Shown: positions 39,035 to 48,170, counted from the first letter of the stretch. The stretch: 64,000 nt of DNA from Paraburkholderia sp. Tr-20389 (GCF_017104565.1 NZ_JAAGPD010000026.1:81021-145020), one strand, 5' to 3'. Notes: generated by a model not told the origin, from the sequence alone. Made by a program: numbers and translations.

Positions 39035-40057
39035 ATGGCCCGTCCGAAACTCCTGCCCGACAATTTCACGCTGTGCCTGATCGGCACGGTGATTTTCGCC
39101 AGCCTGCTGCCGGTGCATGGGCAGGCGGCGCAGGCGTTCAACTGGGTCACGGACATCGCCGTCGGGCTGCTGTTCTTCCTGCACGGCGCCAAGCTCTCGC
39201 GCGAGGCGATCATCGCCGGGGCGACGCACTGGCGGCTGCATCTCGTCGTGCTGCTAAGCACGTTCGCGCTCTTTCCTGTACTCGGGCTCGTACTCAAACC
39301 GCTTCTTTCGCCCCTCGTCACGCCTGCGCTCTACGCCGGCATCCTGTTCCTCTGCACGCTGCCGTCGACGGTTCAGTCGTCGATCGCGTTCACGTCGATT
39401 GCGAAGGGCAACGTGCCCGCTGCAGTATGCAGCGCGTCCGCGTCGAGTCTGCTCGGCATATTCATCACGCCCGCCCTCGTCAGCGTGATCGTCACGAACC
39501 AGGCCGCCAGCGGCGGTTCGCCGTGGCATACGGTATGGAACATCGTGCTGCAGCTGCTCGTGCCGTTCGTTGCCGGGCAGTTGCTGCGGCCGATGATCGG
39601 TGGGTGGATCGAGCGTAACCGCGCCGTGCTGAAATTCGTCGACCAGGGTTCGATCCTGCTGGTGGTCTACGGCGCGTTCAGCGAGGCCGTGAACGAAGGC
39701 CTGTGGCATCAGATTCCGCTCGCCGCGCTGGGCGGCCTGCTGGTGGTGTGCGGCGTGCTGCTCGCGCTCGCGCTGGCGGTGACGATATTCGTCAGCAAGC
39801 GCCTCGGCTTCAGCCGCGCCGATCAGATCACGATCATCTTCTGCGGCTCGAAGAAAAGCCTCGCTGCCGGCGTGCCGATGGCGAAGGTGATCTTCGCGAC
39901 GCATGCGGTGGGCGCCGTCGTGCTTCCGCTGATGCTGTTCCACCAGATCCAGCTGATGGTCTGCGCCGCGCTCGCGCAACGCTGGGGCGCACGCGACATC
40001 AGCGCAGAAAAGCGCGCGGCGCAAAAAGGCACGACGGCCGCTGTTGCACGCCGCTAG
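39035..40057 (+). CDS. Bile acid:sodium symporter-family (BASS, YfeH-like) transporter
   Basis: This is a 340-residue inner-membrane protein with about ten helices. The family stretch ITHWRLHLVV-like ATHWRLHLVVLLSTFALFP, TLPSTVQSSIAFTSIAKGN (the unwound substrate helix) and the second crossing motif CGSKKSLAAGVPMAK are present. It belongs to the SBF-like YfeH group, which imports small organic anions with sodium. The substrate is unknown. It is followed by its own terminator at 40113. Confidence 0.87.
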   Translation: MARPKLLPDNFTLCLIGTVIFASLLPVHGQAAQAFNWVTDIAVGLLFFLHGAKLSREAIIAGATHWRLHLVVLLSTFALFPVLGLVLKPLLSPLVTPALYAGILFLCTLPSTVQSSIAFTSIAKGNVPAAVCSASASSLLGIFITPALVSVIVTNQAASGGSPWHTVWNIVLQLLVPFVAGQLLRPMIGGWIERNRAVLKFVDQGSILLVVYGAFSEAVNEGLWHQIPLAALGGLLVVCGVLLALALAVTIFVSKRLGFSRADQITIIFCGSKKSLAAGVPMAKVIFATHAVGAVVLPLMLFHQIQLMVCAALAQRWGARDISAEKRAAQKGTTAAVARR

Positions 40058-40112
40058 GCCTGCTTCGAATGAAAAGGAATTCATAAGCGCTCTCCCTGAG
40101 TGCATGTCGTGG

Positions 40113-40136
40113 AAAGCCGCCTGCGGGCGGCTTTTT
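40113..40136 (+). terminator. Intrinsic terminator
   Basis: AAAGCCGCC pairs with GGCGGCTTT around a short loop, then TTTT. It ends the BASS-family gene. Confidence 0.8.
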
Positions 40137-40221
40137 GTTATTTCAGCCTCTCCACGATGCGCTGTCGCCTCGGCGCGAAGGCATAGGACAAGCGCACGCA
40201 GCACGCGCCATCCCACATGGT

Positions 40222-40233
40222 GGAAACGTTTCC
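40222..40233. promoter_or_regulatory. LacI-type operator-like palindrome
   Basis: GGAAACGTTTCC is a perfect 12-bp palindrome with a central CpG, the usual form of LacI/GalR-family operators. It lies about 100 bases before the EAL-CBS-GGDEF gene at 40332. A LacI-family gene lies 2.3 kb downstream. Confidence 0.45.
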
Positions 40234-40331
40234 GTTTTGCACCAAGCCAGTGCCGCGCGTCACCAAAAGTTCATTCAACTCTTGCGTTTACCTGCCGATA
40301 AGCCGACGGTCCAATGCTCCGGCCGTGTGTC

Positions 40332-42170
40332 ATGTCTCAACGCTCGTCCTCCCTTCTTGCAGTGCCGCGCATCGTCGATCTGATTGCGCAGCGTGACCTG
40401 TCCGCCGTCTTTCAGCCGATCGTCGATTTCGAAGACGGCGCAATTCTCGGTTACGAAGGACTGATTCGCGGACCGGCCGGCACCGCGCTGGAGACGCCGT
40501 ACGCGCTGTTCGCGCAGGCGGCCGCCGAAGGCAGCGTGATCGCGCTGGAGCGCGCGGCCGCAAACACCTGCATCGAGGCGTTCGCCAGGCTCAAGTGCGA
40601 GGGCAAGCTGTTCCTGAATTTCAGCGCAGGGGCGATCCGCCAACTCGCCGACGACCGCGACGACATCTTCACGATGCTGCGCAACATGGGCGTCGACGCG
40701 GAACGCATCGTGATCGAGTTGACGGAGCAGAGCGCGATCCCCGACGTCGCCAGTTTTCTGCCCGCCATTTCCGTGCTGCGTATGGCGGGCGCGCAGTTCG
40801 CGCTCGACGATTACGGCACGGCGAACGCCAGCATGAACCTGTGGGTGCGCCTGCAGCCCGACGTCGTGAAGATCGACCGCTTTTTCATCCACGAGATCGC
40901 CAGCGACCCGCTCAAGTTCGAAGCCGTCAAGGCGATGCAGCATTTCGCGGCCGCGAGCGGCGCGCGCCTCGTCGCCGAAGGGATCGAAAACGAAGCGGAT
41001 CTGATCGTCGTGCGCGACATGGGCATCGCCTGCGGACAGGGGTATTTCTTCGGCAAGCCCAACGCGCATCCGCCGCGCAAGCTCGCCGACGACGCGCGCG
41101 AAGCGCTGCGCTCCGGCCACATCGCCGTGTTCCCGGAAGCGACACGCGCGGTGAGCGCGTCGCCGTCGGGCGGCATGGCGTCGGCGAAGATGGTCGTGCA
41201 CGCTCCCGCGCTGCCGCGCAACGCGACGAACAACGACGTGCTCGAACTCTTCAACCGGCTGCCGAACCTGCATGCCGTCGCCGTTGTCGAGGAGAACGAG
41301 CCTGTCGCGCTGATCAATCGCCGGGCGTTCATGGATCGTTACGCGCTGCCCTATCATCGTGAGTTGTTCGGCAAGCGGCCCTGCATGCTGTTCGCGAACG
41401 AATCGCCCGTGGTAATCGAGAAATCGATGACAGTCGAGGACATGGCCAAGCTGCTCGCCAGCGACGACCAGCGCTATCTCGCGGACGGCTTCGTCATCAC
41501 CGAACAGGGCCAGTACGTGGGTCTCGGCACGGGCGAGAGCCTCGTGCGCGCGGTCACGGAAGTGCGTATCGAAGCGGCCCGCTATGCGAATCCGCTCACC
41601 TTCCTGCCGGGCAATATTCCCATCAGCTCGCACATAACGCGTTTGCTCAGTCACGACGCGGGCTTCTATGCGTGCTACGTCGATCTGAACCACTTCAAGC
41701 CGTTCAACGACCAGTACGGCTACTGGCAAGGCGACGAAGTGCTGAAATTCGCCGCCCACGTGCTGGCGGATGTGTGCGACCCGACCCGCGATTTTCTCGG
41801 GCACGTCGGCGGCGACGATTTCCTGGTTCTTTTCCAGAGCGAGGACTGGCACGCGCGCGCACAACGCGCGATTCACGCGTTCAACGAAGGCGCACAGCGC
41901 TTCTACGCGCCGGGCGACCGGCTGGCGGGCGGTATCCACGGCGAGGACCGGCGCGGCCATCCGACATTCTTCGACTTCGTGACGATGGCGATCGGCTGCG
42001 TGCAGGTGCAGCCGCAGCTCGACGACACGACCTACAGCAGCGAGGACATCGCGTCGGTGGCGGCGCTCGCGAAACGCCGCGCGAAGAGCGAAGCGTCCGG
42101 TCTCGTGATGGTCGAGTTCGAAGAAAGCCAGATGTTGCTGCAAGGGCGCGCGACGGCAACCGTCGACTGA
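40332..42170 (+). CDS. EAL-CBS-GGDEF cyclic-di-GMP protein
   Basis: This is a 612-residue cytoplasmic protein. The EAL domain (about 20-265) keeps YEGLIR (E42), the ELTEQ Glu, LDDYGTANAS and VAEGIENE, so it could be an active phosphodiesterase. A CBS pair follows (about 290-430; NNDVLELFNRLPNLHAVAVVEE and MTVEDMAKLL). The C-terminal GGDEF domain (about 440-605) has GGDDF near residue 494 in place of GGDEF or GGEEF, and DLNHFKPFNDQYGYWQGDEVL. The EAL-first order is unusual. A start at ATG 40314 is also possible. CBS suggests nucleotide control. Confidence 0.9.
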   Translation: MSQRSSSLLAVPRIVDLIAQRDLSAVFQPIVDFEDGAILGYEGLIRGPAGTALETPYALFAQAAAEGSVIALERAAANTCIEAFARLKCEGKLFLNFSAGAIRQLADDRDDIFTMLRNMGVDAERIVIELTEQSAIPDVASFLPAISVLRMAGAQFALDDYGTANASMNLWVRLQPDVVKIDRFFIHEIASDPLKFEAVKAMQHFAAASGARLVAEGIENEADLIVVRDMGIACGQGYFFGKPNAHPPRKLADDAREALRSGHIAVFPEATRAVSASPSGGMASAKMVVHAPALPRNATNNDVLELFNRLPNLHAVAVVEENEPVALINRRAFMDRYALPYHRELFGKRPCMLFANESPVVIEKSMTVEDMAKLLASDDQRYLADGFVITEQGQYVGLGTGESLVRAVTEVRIEAARYANPLTFLPGNIPISSHITRLLSHDAGFYACYVDLNHFKPFNDQYGYWQGDEVLKFAAHVLADVCDPTRDFLGHVGGDDFLVLFQSEDWHARAQRAIHAFNEGAQRFYAPGDRLAGGIHGEDRRGHPTFFDFVTMAIGCVQVQPQLDDTTYSSEDIASVAALAKRRAKSEASGLVMVEFEESQMLLQGRATATVD

Positions 42171-42364
42171 GCCACGCCCCGCCCCGTTCGAACACACGTT
42201 CGCGCTTCACGCGACGCCGCAACGACATTCCCCTGTCACGCCGCGCAGTCACCCTGGCAACGAGGTTCGGACTGCGCGCCCGCCATTGCCGGCTCAATTT
42301 CCGCTTCAGGTTCGCCCGTTCGCGCGCGGTTGCGAGCCGGCCGATTCATGAAACCATTGCACCG

Positions 42365-42450
42365 TTTAGTGAATTTTACTAAACAATTTATCTAATGCCA
42401 TTGCGCCTATCTACGGGTATTTACGCGTATCTAACGACCTTGATCAAGGG
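42365..42450. promoter_or_regulatory. Two palindromes upstream of the LacI-family gene
   Basis: TTTAGT (42365-42370) and ACTAAA (42378-42383) form an inverted pair with a 7-base spacer. CCTTGATCAAGG (42439-42450) is a perfect 12-bp palindrome. Both lie within 170 bases of the regulator start in an AT-rich patch and may bind it, though neither has the usual central CG of LacI operators in an extended form. Confidence 0.4.
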
Positions 42451-42530
42451 TTTCGCGATGGCGTTTTACTATACAATCACCCGAACCTGAACTCCGCTGC
42501 GGCGCCTTGCTTGCGCCGCCGTCCTTTTCG

Positions 42531-43517
42531 ATGGCTACAACGATCCGCGACGTCGCTCGCGCGGCCAGCGTGTCGATCGGCACCGTCTCACGCGCGCTGA
42601 AGAATCAGCCCGGCTTGTCGGAGTCGACGCGCGAGCGCGTCGTCGAAACGGCCCGACGGCTCGGCTACGATTCCGCCCAGTTGCGTCCGCGCATTCGCCG
42701 GCTCACGTTTTTGCTGCATCGGCATCACAACAACTTCGCCGTGAGCCCGTTCTTCTCTCACGTGCTGCACGGCGTCGAGGACGCGTGCCGCGAGCGCGGC
42801 ATCGTTCCGTCCGTGCTGACGGCGGGCCCGACGGAAGACGTGGTGCAGCAGATGCGTCTGCACGCGCCCGACGCGATCGCCATCGCCGGCTTTGTCGAGC
42901 CCGAGACGCTCGCCACCCTCTCCGCGATGAAACGCCCGCTGGTGCTGATCGACCTGTGGGCGCCGAATCTGCGTTCGGTGAATCTCGACAATCAGGCGGG
43001 CGCCGCGCTCGCGATGCAGCATCTTTTCGCGCAAAAGCGCACGCGCATCGCGTTCATCGGCGGCTCGCTCGCGCACTACAGCATCGCGCAGCGCGCGCTC
43101 GGCTACCGGCGCGCGTTCTTCGAGGCCGGGCTGCTGTTCGATCCGTCGCTGGAAGTGACGATCGACGCGGGCCTCGACCCGGACGCCGGCGCCGCGCTCG
43201 CCATGGAACAGTTGCTTGACCGTCCCGGCCCGCGCCCCGACGCCGTCTTCGCGTACAACGACCTCGCCGCACTCGCCGCGCTGCGCGTGTGTCTCGCACG
43301 CGGTGTGCGCGTGCCCGAAGACATCGCGATCGTCGGTTTCGACGACATTCCCGCCGCCGCTCACGCCCGCCCGCCGCTCACGACGATCGCCGTCGACAAG
43401 GAAGCGCTCGGGCGGCGCGGGGTCGAACTGCTGCTCGACGACACGCCGTCCGCACTCGACCTCCGTATCCCGGTCCAACTCGTAGTCCGTGCCAGCACCT
43501 CGGTGAACACGCCATGA
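42531..43517 (+). CDS. LacI-family transcriptional repressor
   Basis: This is a 328-residue regulator. The HTH plus hinge reads TIRDVARAASVSIGTVSRALKNQPGLSESTRERV, and the ligand-binding domain has the final VGFDDIPAAAHARPPLTTIAVDKEALGRRGVELL typical of sugar sensors. The ATG at 42531 begins at the HTH. It overlaps the AGE-epimerase gene by four bases (ATGA) and so leads a three-gene sugar operon, probably autoregulated with a sugar or sugar phosphate as inducer. Confidence 0.93.
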   Translation: MATTIRDVARAASVSIGTVSRALKNQPGLSESTRERVVETARRLGYDSAQLRPRIRRLTFLLHRHHNNFAVSPFFSHVLHGVEDACRERGIVPSVLTAGPTEDVVQQMRLHAPDAIAIAGFVEPETLATLSAMKRPLVLIDLWAPNLRSVNLDNQAGAALAMQHLFAQKRTRIAFIGGSLAHYSIAQRALGYRRAFFEAGLLFDPSLEVTIDAGLDPDAGAALAMEQLLDRPGPRPDAVFAYNDLAALAALRVCLARGVRVPEDIAIVGFDDIPAAAHARPPLTTIAVDKEALGRRGVELLLDDTPSALDLRIPVQLVVRASTSVNTP

Positions 43518-44776
43518 AACAACCCGACACGACTCTTTCGAACCACACCGCCAACCACCAGGCGCCGTCTGTCGCAAGCTTCCGCGACGGCGCGTTCCTG
43601 CTGTCGCACATCGAAGACACGCTGCGCTTTTACGCGCCGAACGTGTTCGACCCGAGCGGCGGCTTCTTCCACTTTTTCCGCGACGACGGCTCGATCTACA
43701 ACCGCACGACACGGCACCTCGTCAGCAGTTGCCGCTACGTGTTCAACTACGCGATGGCCTACCGGCAGTTCGGCGATCCGCAACATCTGGAGTACGCGCA
43801 GCACGGCCTGAAGTTCCTGCGCGACGGCCACTGGGATCCGCATCATCAGGGCTACGACTGGGAGGTCGACTGGCGCGACGGCCACCGGCGCACGCTCGAC
43901 GCGACGCGTCACTGCTACGGCCTCGCGTTCGTACTGCTCGCCTATGCGCATGCAGCGATGGCGGGCATCGAAGAAGCGAAGCCGATGATCGCCGCGACCT
44001 TCGAGCTGATGGAGCACCGCTTCTGGGATCCCGCAGCCGGCCTGTACGCCGACGAAGCCACGGCCGACTGGCGCGTGAGTTCGTATCGCGGCCAGAACGC
44101 GAACATGCACACCACGGAAGCGCTGCTCGCCGCGTATGAAGCGACGGGCCACCTCGTGTATCTGGACCGTGCGGAACGCGTCGCGACGAACATCACGCTG
44201 CGTCAGGCGAAGCTGTCGCAGAGTCTCGTGTGGGAACACTTTCACGCGGACTGGTCGGTGGACTGGCACTACAACGAGGAAGACAGCTCGAACATCTTCC
44301 GTCCATGGGGTTTCCAGCCGGGCCATCAGACGGAATGGGCGAAGCTGCTGCTGATTCTCGAACGTCACCGTCCACTGCCGTGGCTGTTGCCGCGTGCGAT
44401 CGAACTGTTCGACGCCGCGATGACGCACGCCTGGGATCACGATCACGGCGGCCTCTATTACGGCTTCGGCCCCGACCACACCGTCTGCGATCACGACAAG
44501 TACTTCTGGGTGCAGGCCGAAACCTTCGCGACGGCCGCGCTGCTCGGCAAACGCACGGGCAACGAGCGCTTCTGGGACTGGTACGACGAAATCTGGCACT
44601 ACAGCTGGACGCATTTCGTCGACCATCGTTATGGCGCGTGGTATCGCATACTCACTTGCGACAACCGCAAATACAGCGACGAAAAGAGCCCGGCCGGCAA
44701 GACCGACTATCACACGATGGGCGCATGCTACGAAGTGCTGCACCACGCGTTGCAGACTTCCAGCACGTCCGCATAA
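43514..44776 (+). CDS. AGE-family sugar epimerase/isomerase
   Basis: This is a 420-residue alpha/alpha-barrel protein of the N-acylglucosamine 2-epimerase superfamily, which includes mannose isomerase and YihS. Family parts are DPSGGFFHFFRDDG, RHLVSSCRYVFNYA, RHCYGLAFVLLAYAHA, GQNANMHTTEALLAAYE and the late WVQAETFATAALL and TDYHTMGACYE, with conserved histidines in the barrel. Followed by a PfkB kinase, it could isomerise mannose to fructose for phosphorylation, but the exact sugar is not shown by sequence. Confidence 0.87.
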   Translation: MKQPDTTLSNHTANHQAPSVASFRDGAFLLSHIEDTLRFYAPNVFDPSGGFFHFFRDDGSIYNRTTRHLVSSCRYVFNYAMAYRQFGDPQHLEYAQHGLKFLRDGHWDPHHQGYDWEVDWRDGHRRTLDATRHCYGLAFVLLAYAHAAMAGIEEAKPMIAATFELMEHRFWDPAAGLYADEATADWRVSSYRGQNANMHTTEALLAAYEATGHLVYLDRAERVATNITLRQAKLSQSLVWEHFHADWSVDWHYNEEDSSNIFRPWGFQPGHQTEWAKLLLILERHRPLPWLLPRAIELFDAAMTHAWDHDHGGLYYGFGPDHTVCDHDKYFWVQAETFATAALLGKRTGNERFWDWYDEIWHYSWTHFVDHRYGAWYRILTCDNRKYSDEKSPAGKTDYHTMGACYEVLHHALQTSSTSA

Positions 44777-44794
44777 CCTCGTACGGTGAGCATC

Positions 44795-45721
44795 ATGAGC
44801 GCGAGCGCTGAATCTTCCACTACGTTTCCCGATTTCGTTTCCGCCGGCGACATCCTCACCGATCTCGTCCGCACGGGTCCTTCAAGCTGGCTATCGGTGC
44901 CGGGCGGGGCGGGCTGGAACGTCGCGCGCGCGGTCGCGCGGCTGGGCCTGCCGACGGCCTGCGCCGGCTCGCTCGGCGTCGACAATTTCTCTGACGACCT
45001 GTGGAATGCGAGTGTCGCCGCCGGTCTCGACATGCGTTTCATGCAGCGTGTCGAGCGCGCGCCGCTGCTTGCCGTCGTGCATCAGACGCATCCCCCCGCG
45101 TACTTCTTCATGGGCGACAACAGCGCGGACCTCGCCTTCGATCCGTCGAAGCTGCCGGAAGGCTGGATGTCGCATGTGAAGTGGGCTCACTTCGGCTGCA
45201 TCAGCCTCGTGCGCCAGCCGCTCGGCACGACGCTCGCGAGGCTCGCCGCCGAACTGCGCGCACGCGGCGTGAAGATCAGCTTCGATCCGAACTACCGCAA
45301 CCTGATGGCGCACGGCTACGAGCCGACGCTGCGCCAGATGGCTGGACTCGCCGATCTGATCAAGGTATCGGACGAAGACCTGCGCATGCTGTTCAAGGGC
45401 GCCGATGAAGCGGCCGCGCTCGCGCAACTGCGTGCGATGAATCCGAAGGCGATCGTGCTCGTCACGCGCGGCTCGGAAACGGCGACGCTGATCGACGGCG
45501 ATCGCATCATCGAAGCAAAGCCGCCGCGCGTTGCTGTCGCGGATACGGTCGGCGCGGGCGATGCATCGATCGGCGGGCTGCTGTTCAGCCTGATGACGGC
45601 GCCGCAGCGCAAGTGGGAAGAGCATCTGGCGTTCTCGCTGGCGGCGGGCGCCGCCGCGTGCCGCCATTCGGGCGCGCACTCGCCGACGCTCGACGAGGTC
45701 GTCTCGTTGCTGCAGGATTGA
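44795..45721 (+). CDS. PfkB-family carbohydrate kinase (fructokinase-like)
   Basis: This is a 308-residue ribokinase-fold kinase. The N-terminal substrate motif is PGGAGWNVARAVARLG, and the C-terminal catalytic motif is DTVGAGDASIGGLL, with the Asp base and anion hole. I place the start at ATG 44795 (GGTGAG just upstream); a GTG nine bases earlier is in frame. It is the third gene of the LacI/AGE operon, with an 18-base gap. Fructokinase activity is inferred from the neighbours. Confidence 0.88.
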   Translation: MSASAESSTTFPDFVSAGDILTDLVRTGPSSWLSVPGGAGWNVARAVARLGLPTACAGSLGVDNFSDDLWNASVAAGLDMRFMQRVERAPLLAVVHQTHPPAYFFMGDNSADLAFDPSKLPEGWMSHVKWAHFGCISLVRQPLGTTLARLAAELRARGVKISFDPNYRNLMAHGYEPTLRQMAGLADLIKVSDEDLRMLFKGADEAAALAQLRAMNPKAIVLVTRGSETATLIDGDRIIEAKPPRVAVADTVGAGDASIGGLLFSLMTAPQRKWEEHLAFSLAAGAAACRHSGAHSPTLDEVVSLLQD

Positions 45722-45883
45722 CGGAAAAAGTTGCCGGCGCAAGCGCCCGCCCGGCAGCTTCGACCTCTCGCGACGGCCGGCGAACGCGCCGGCATGCGCA
45801 ATGAAAGCGACTCGAGGCACCGACATGTGAGCGTCGAAATCGCGTGCTAGGATGGAATCTCCCCCTTGCAGGAGAGATGCATC

Positions 45884-46105
45884 ATGGAGGACGTCACCTA
45901 CACCAAAGGTCTCTATACGGCGACTGCGACCATCCGCCCGGTAGATGGCGGGCAGTATCAGGGCGTCGTTGCGCTTTCGCGCGACGAAGGCGACGAGACA
46001 GAGGACACGGTCTACGAAGTCGAAGCCACTTCGGCGACGGCCGACGAAGCGCTCGAAGAAGCGAAAGCGCTGGCTCACAGAATCCTCGGCGAGATCGAAC
46101 TATAG
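45884..46105 (+). CDS. Small protein of unknown function (member 1 of a pair)
   Basis: This is a 73-residue acidic protein. The ATG at 45884 has GGAGAG 7 bases upstream. The sequence reads as three beta strands (LYTATATIRPV, YQGVVALSRD, TVYEVEATS), then a helix (TADEALEEAKALAHRILGEIEL). I do not recognise a named family. It aligns by pattern with the next gene: both have a GxY start, an R-P turn, a charged loop and a final helix starting AT-x-DEA or AT-EAEA. It is probably cytoplasmic. Confidence 0.65.
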   Translation: MEDVTYTKGLYTATATIRPVDGGQYQGVVALSRDEGDETEDTVYEVEATSATADEALEEAKALAHRILGEIEL

Positions 46106-46194
46106 GCTTCGGTTTTTTTGCGTTGAAGCAGACGTGGCGCGTCCGCCGCGCGCCGCGCCTACGACCTTTTCAAGCTGAACAGGCGGAGGCGATC

Positions 46195-46440
46195 ATGGCA
46201 GAACCGCTCTTTCTTTATGGCGTGTACGCAATCCACGTGCGACCGCTCGAATTGCAAGGCGCTCGATGGGATGCGGAGTACGAGATCCGGCATCGCGATC
46301 ATCCCGTGCAGCGCTGGACAACCGTCGGCGGCGACGCGGGCTTTGCGACAGAAGCCGAAGCTGTCGAGACGGCACATCAGCAGGCTGTCGCCGATATCGA
46401 GCACGGCGCAGGCGTGCCGAAGCCGCGCGCGTTTCCTTGA
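46195..46440 (+). CDS. Small protein of unknown function (member 2 of a pair)
   Basis: This is an 81-residue protein. The ATG at 46195 follows GGCGGAGGCG, a good ribosome site. The pattern is strand (LFLYGVYAIHVRPLEL), strand (WDAEYEIRHRD), strand (RWTTVGG), helix (TEAEAVETAHQQAVADIEHG). It looks like a diverged paralogue of the gene 90 bases upstream. No family is recognised. A frame extending far upstream is open but lacks a site and overlaps the first gene. Confidence 0.65.
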   Translation: MAEPLFLYGVYAIHVRPLELQGARWDAEYEIRHRDHPVQRWTTVGGDAGFATEAEAVETAHQQAVADIEHGAGVPKPRAFP

Positions 46441-46583
46441 GCGAACGACGGCGTCGCTGAACATGACGCCTCGCCGCCCGTAGGCAGACTGCCGCGCTAC
46501 ACTACACGCCGCAGCGGGCGACGTTGGCTATTTTTTCGCGCCGCGACGCTGCGCGACACACTCGTCAGCGGAACAGAAAAACA

Positions 46584-47525
46584 ATGAGCGCGACTCCCCC
46601 CGAATCCAGCGGCGATCACCCCGCGCGCACAGGCCGCCTGCTCGACCGGAAGATTCGCGTCCGCTCGCATACGGTCATTGCGCACGGCTTGCCGCTGCGC
46701 ATGTGGCAGGATCTTTATCACCGCGCGCTGACGATCAGTTGGCCGGTGTTCTTCAGTTCGCTCGCGTTCCTGTTTCTCGTGCTGAACTCGGTTTTCGCGT
46801 CGCTCTACGAACTGGGCGGTGCCTCGATCGCCAATCAGAATCCGAGGGGCTTTGCGGGCGCTTTCTTCTTCAGCGTCGAAACGCTTGCGACGGTCGGCTA
46901 TGGCGACATGCATCCGCAGACGCTATATGGGCATCTCGTCGCGACGCTCGAGATTTTCGTCGGCATGTCTGGGATTGCGCTTGCCACCGGTCTGATCTTC
47001 GCGCGCTTTTCCAGGCCACGCGCCAAGATCATGTTCTCGCGCTTCGCGATCGTGCGCCCGATCGACGGACAGACCACGCTGATGGTGCGAACCGCGAACG
47101 CTCGGCAAAACGTGATCGTCGAGGCGCGTGCGCGGCTGCGCTTGATGCGCGTCGAGCGCTCGACGGAGGGCTACGTGCTGCGCAAGATCTACGACCTCAA
47201 GCTCGTACGCGATCAGCAGCCGATGTTCTATCTCGGCTGGAACCTGATGCACGTGATCGATGAAGCCAGCCCGCTGTTCGGAGAGACGGCGGAGAGTCTC
47301 TACGCACTGGACGCGTCGTTACTGCTCACAATAGAAGGCTCCGACGAAAACACGTCGCAGACGATGCAGGCGCGTTTTTCGTGGCCGAGCGACGACATTC
47401 GCTGGCAGCACCGCTTCGTCGATCTGATTCGTGAAGAGAATGGCGTGAGCCACATCGACTACACGCATTTCGACGACGTCGAGCCGCTGCAGCCGCACGA
47501 ACTGCAGCAGGCGCCGACGGGGTGA
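46584..47525 (+). CDS. Inward-rectifier potassium channel, KirBac1.1-like
   Basis: This is a 313-residue tetrameric K+ channel subunit. Two membrane helices (about 50-72 and 115-140) flank the pore with the selectivity filter TVGYGDM (near residue 103). The C-terminal immunoglobulin-like cytoplasmic domain has ARPRAKIMFSRFAIVRP-like sequence, LGWNLMHVIDEASPLFGET and HIDYTHFDD. By memory it is close to the structurally solved KirBac1.1 of Burkholderia pseudomallei. The ATG at 46584 is chosen from the domain start. Physiological role in bacteria is unclear. Confidence 0.92.
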   Translation: MSATPPESSGDHPARTGRLLDRKIRVRSHTVIAHGLPLRMWQDLYHRALTISWPVFFSSLAFLFLVLNSVFASLYELGGASIANQNPRGFAGAFFFSVETLATVGYGDMHPQTLYGHLVATLEIFVGMSGIALATGLIFARFSRPRAKIMFSRFAIVRPIDGQTTLMVRTANARQNVIVEARARLRLMRVERSTEGYVLRKIYDLKLVRDQQPMFYLGWNLMHVIDEASPLFGETAESLYALDASLLLTIEGSDENTSQTMQARFSWPSDDIRWQHRFVDLIREENGVSHIDYTHFDDVEPLQPHELQQAPTG

Positions 47526-47552
47526 GGATCGCGCCGTGGCCCGGCGCGGCGC

Positions 47553-48170
47553 TTAGTGCTTCAAATGCAACGTTTCGATTTCGCGTTGCTCGATGGCCAT
47601 TGCGCGCGTGTGAGCATCACGCGAGATCGCCCTCTCAACATATTCGCCGATGCGTCCCGACGGCTCCAGCAGCTTCGCGACGAACGCGATTTGCAGCGTG
47701 CCCGCGAGCAGCAGATCGGCGGCCGAGAAGCGTTCGCCGAGGAGCCATTCGCCTTCGTCGAGCGCCATATCGATGGCGGCTTTCACGCGTTCGAGATTGC
47801 CCCAGCCGAAGCTGAACGAATTGCCCGACGCGCCTGTCAACTTCTCGGCCATCGCGGGTTCGAGACAGCCTGGCGTGAAGAACAGCCATTGCAGGAAACG
47901 TCCACGGAGCGGGTCGCCGACTGGCGCGCCGAGATTGGCTTCCGGGAAACGGTCGGCGAGATATAGGAGCACTGCGCCAGACTCGGCGACCTGAACGCCG
48001 TCGTCGTCGAGCGCGGGAAGCTTGCACATCGGGTTGATGTGATGGAAGTTGGTGGTGTCCTGCTCGCCGGCGCGGATGTTCACGTGGGCCAACTCGTAGT
48101 GGACGGATGCTTCTTCGAGCATCCAAAGGGCGCGGAATGCTCGGGTTTTGGGCCAGTAGTACAGTTTCAT
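47553..48170 (-). CDS. Glutathione S-transferase
   Basis: This is a 205-residue GST. The N-terminal thioredoxin-like domain starts MKLYYWPKTRAFRALWMLEEA and has the GSH-binding PALDDDGVQVAESGAVLLYL (cis-Pro and Glu-Ser). The C-terminal helical domain contains EWLLGERFSAADLLLAGTLQ, the N-capping motif. The substrate is unknown. It is convergent with the potassium channel (27-base gap). Its 5' side faces the large repeat at 48253. Confidence 0.9.
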   Translation of the reverse strand: MKLYYWPKTRAFRALWMLEEASVHYELAHVNIRAGEQDTTNFHHINPMCKLPALDDDGVQVAESGAVLLYLADRFPEANLGAPVGDPLRGRFLQWLFFTPGCLEPAMAEKLTGASGNSFSFGWGNLERVKAAIDMALDEGEWLLGERFSAADLLLAGTLQIAFVAKLLEPSGRIGEYVERAISRDAHTRAMAIEQREIETLHLKH

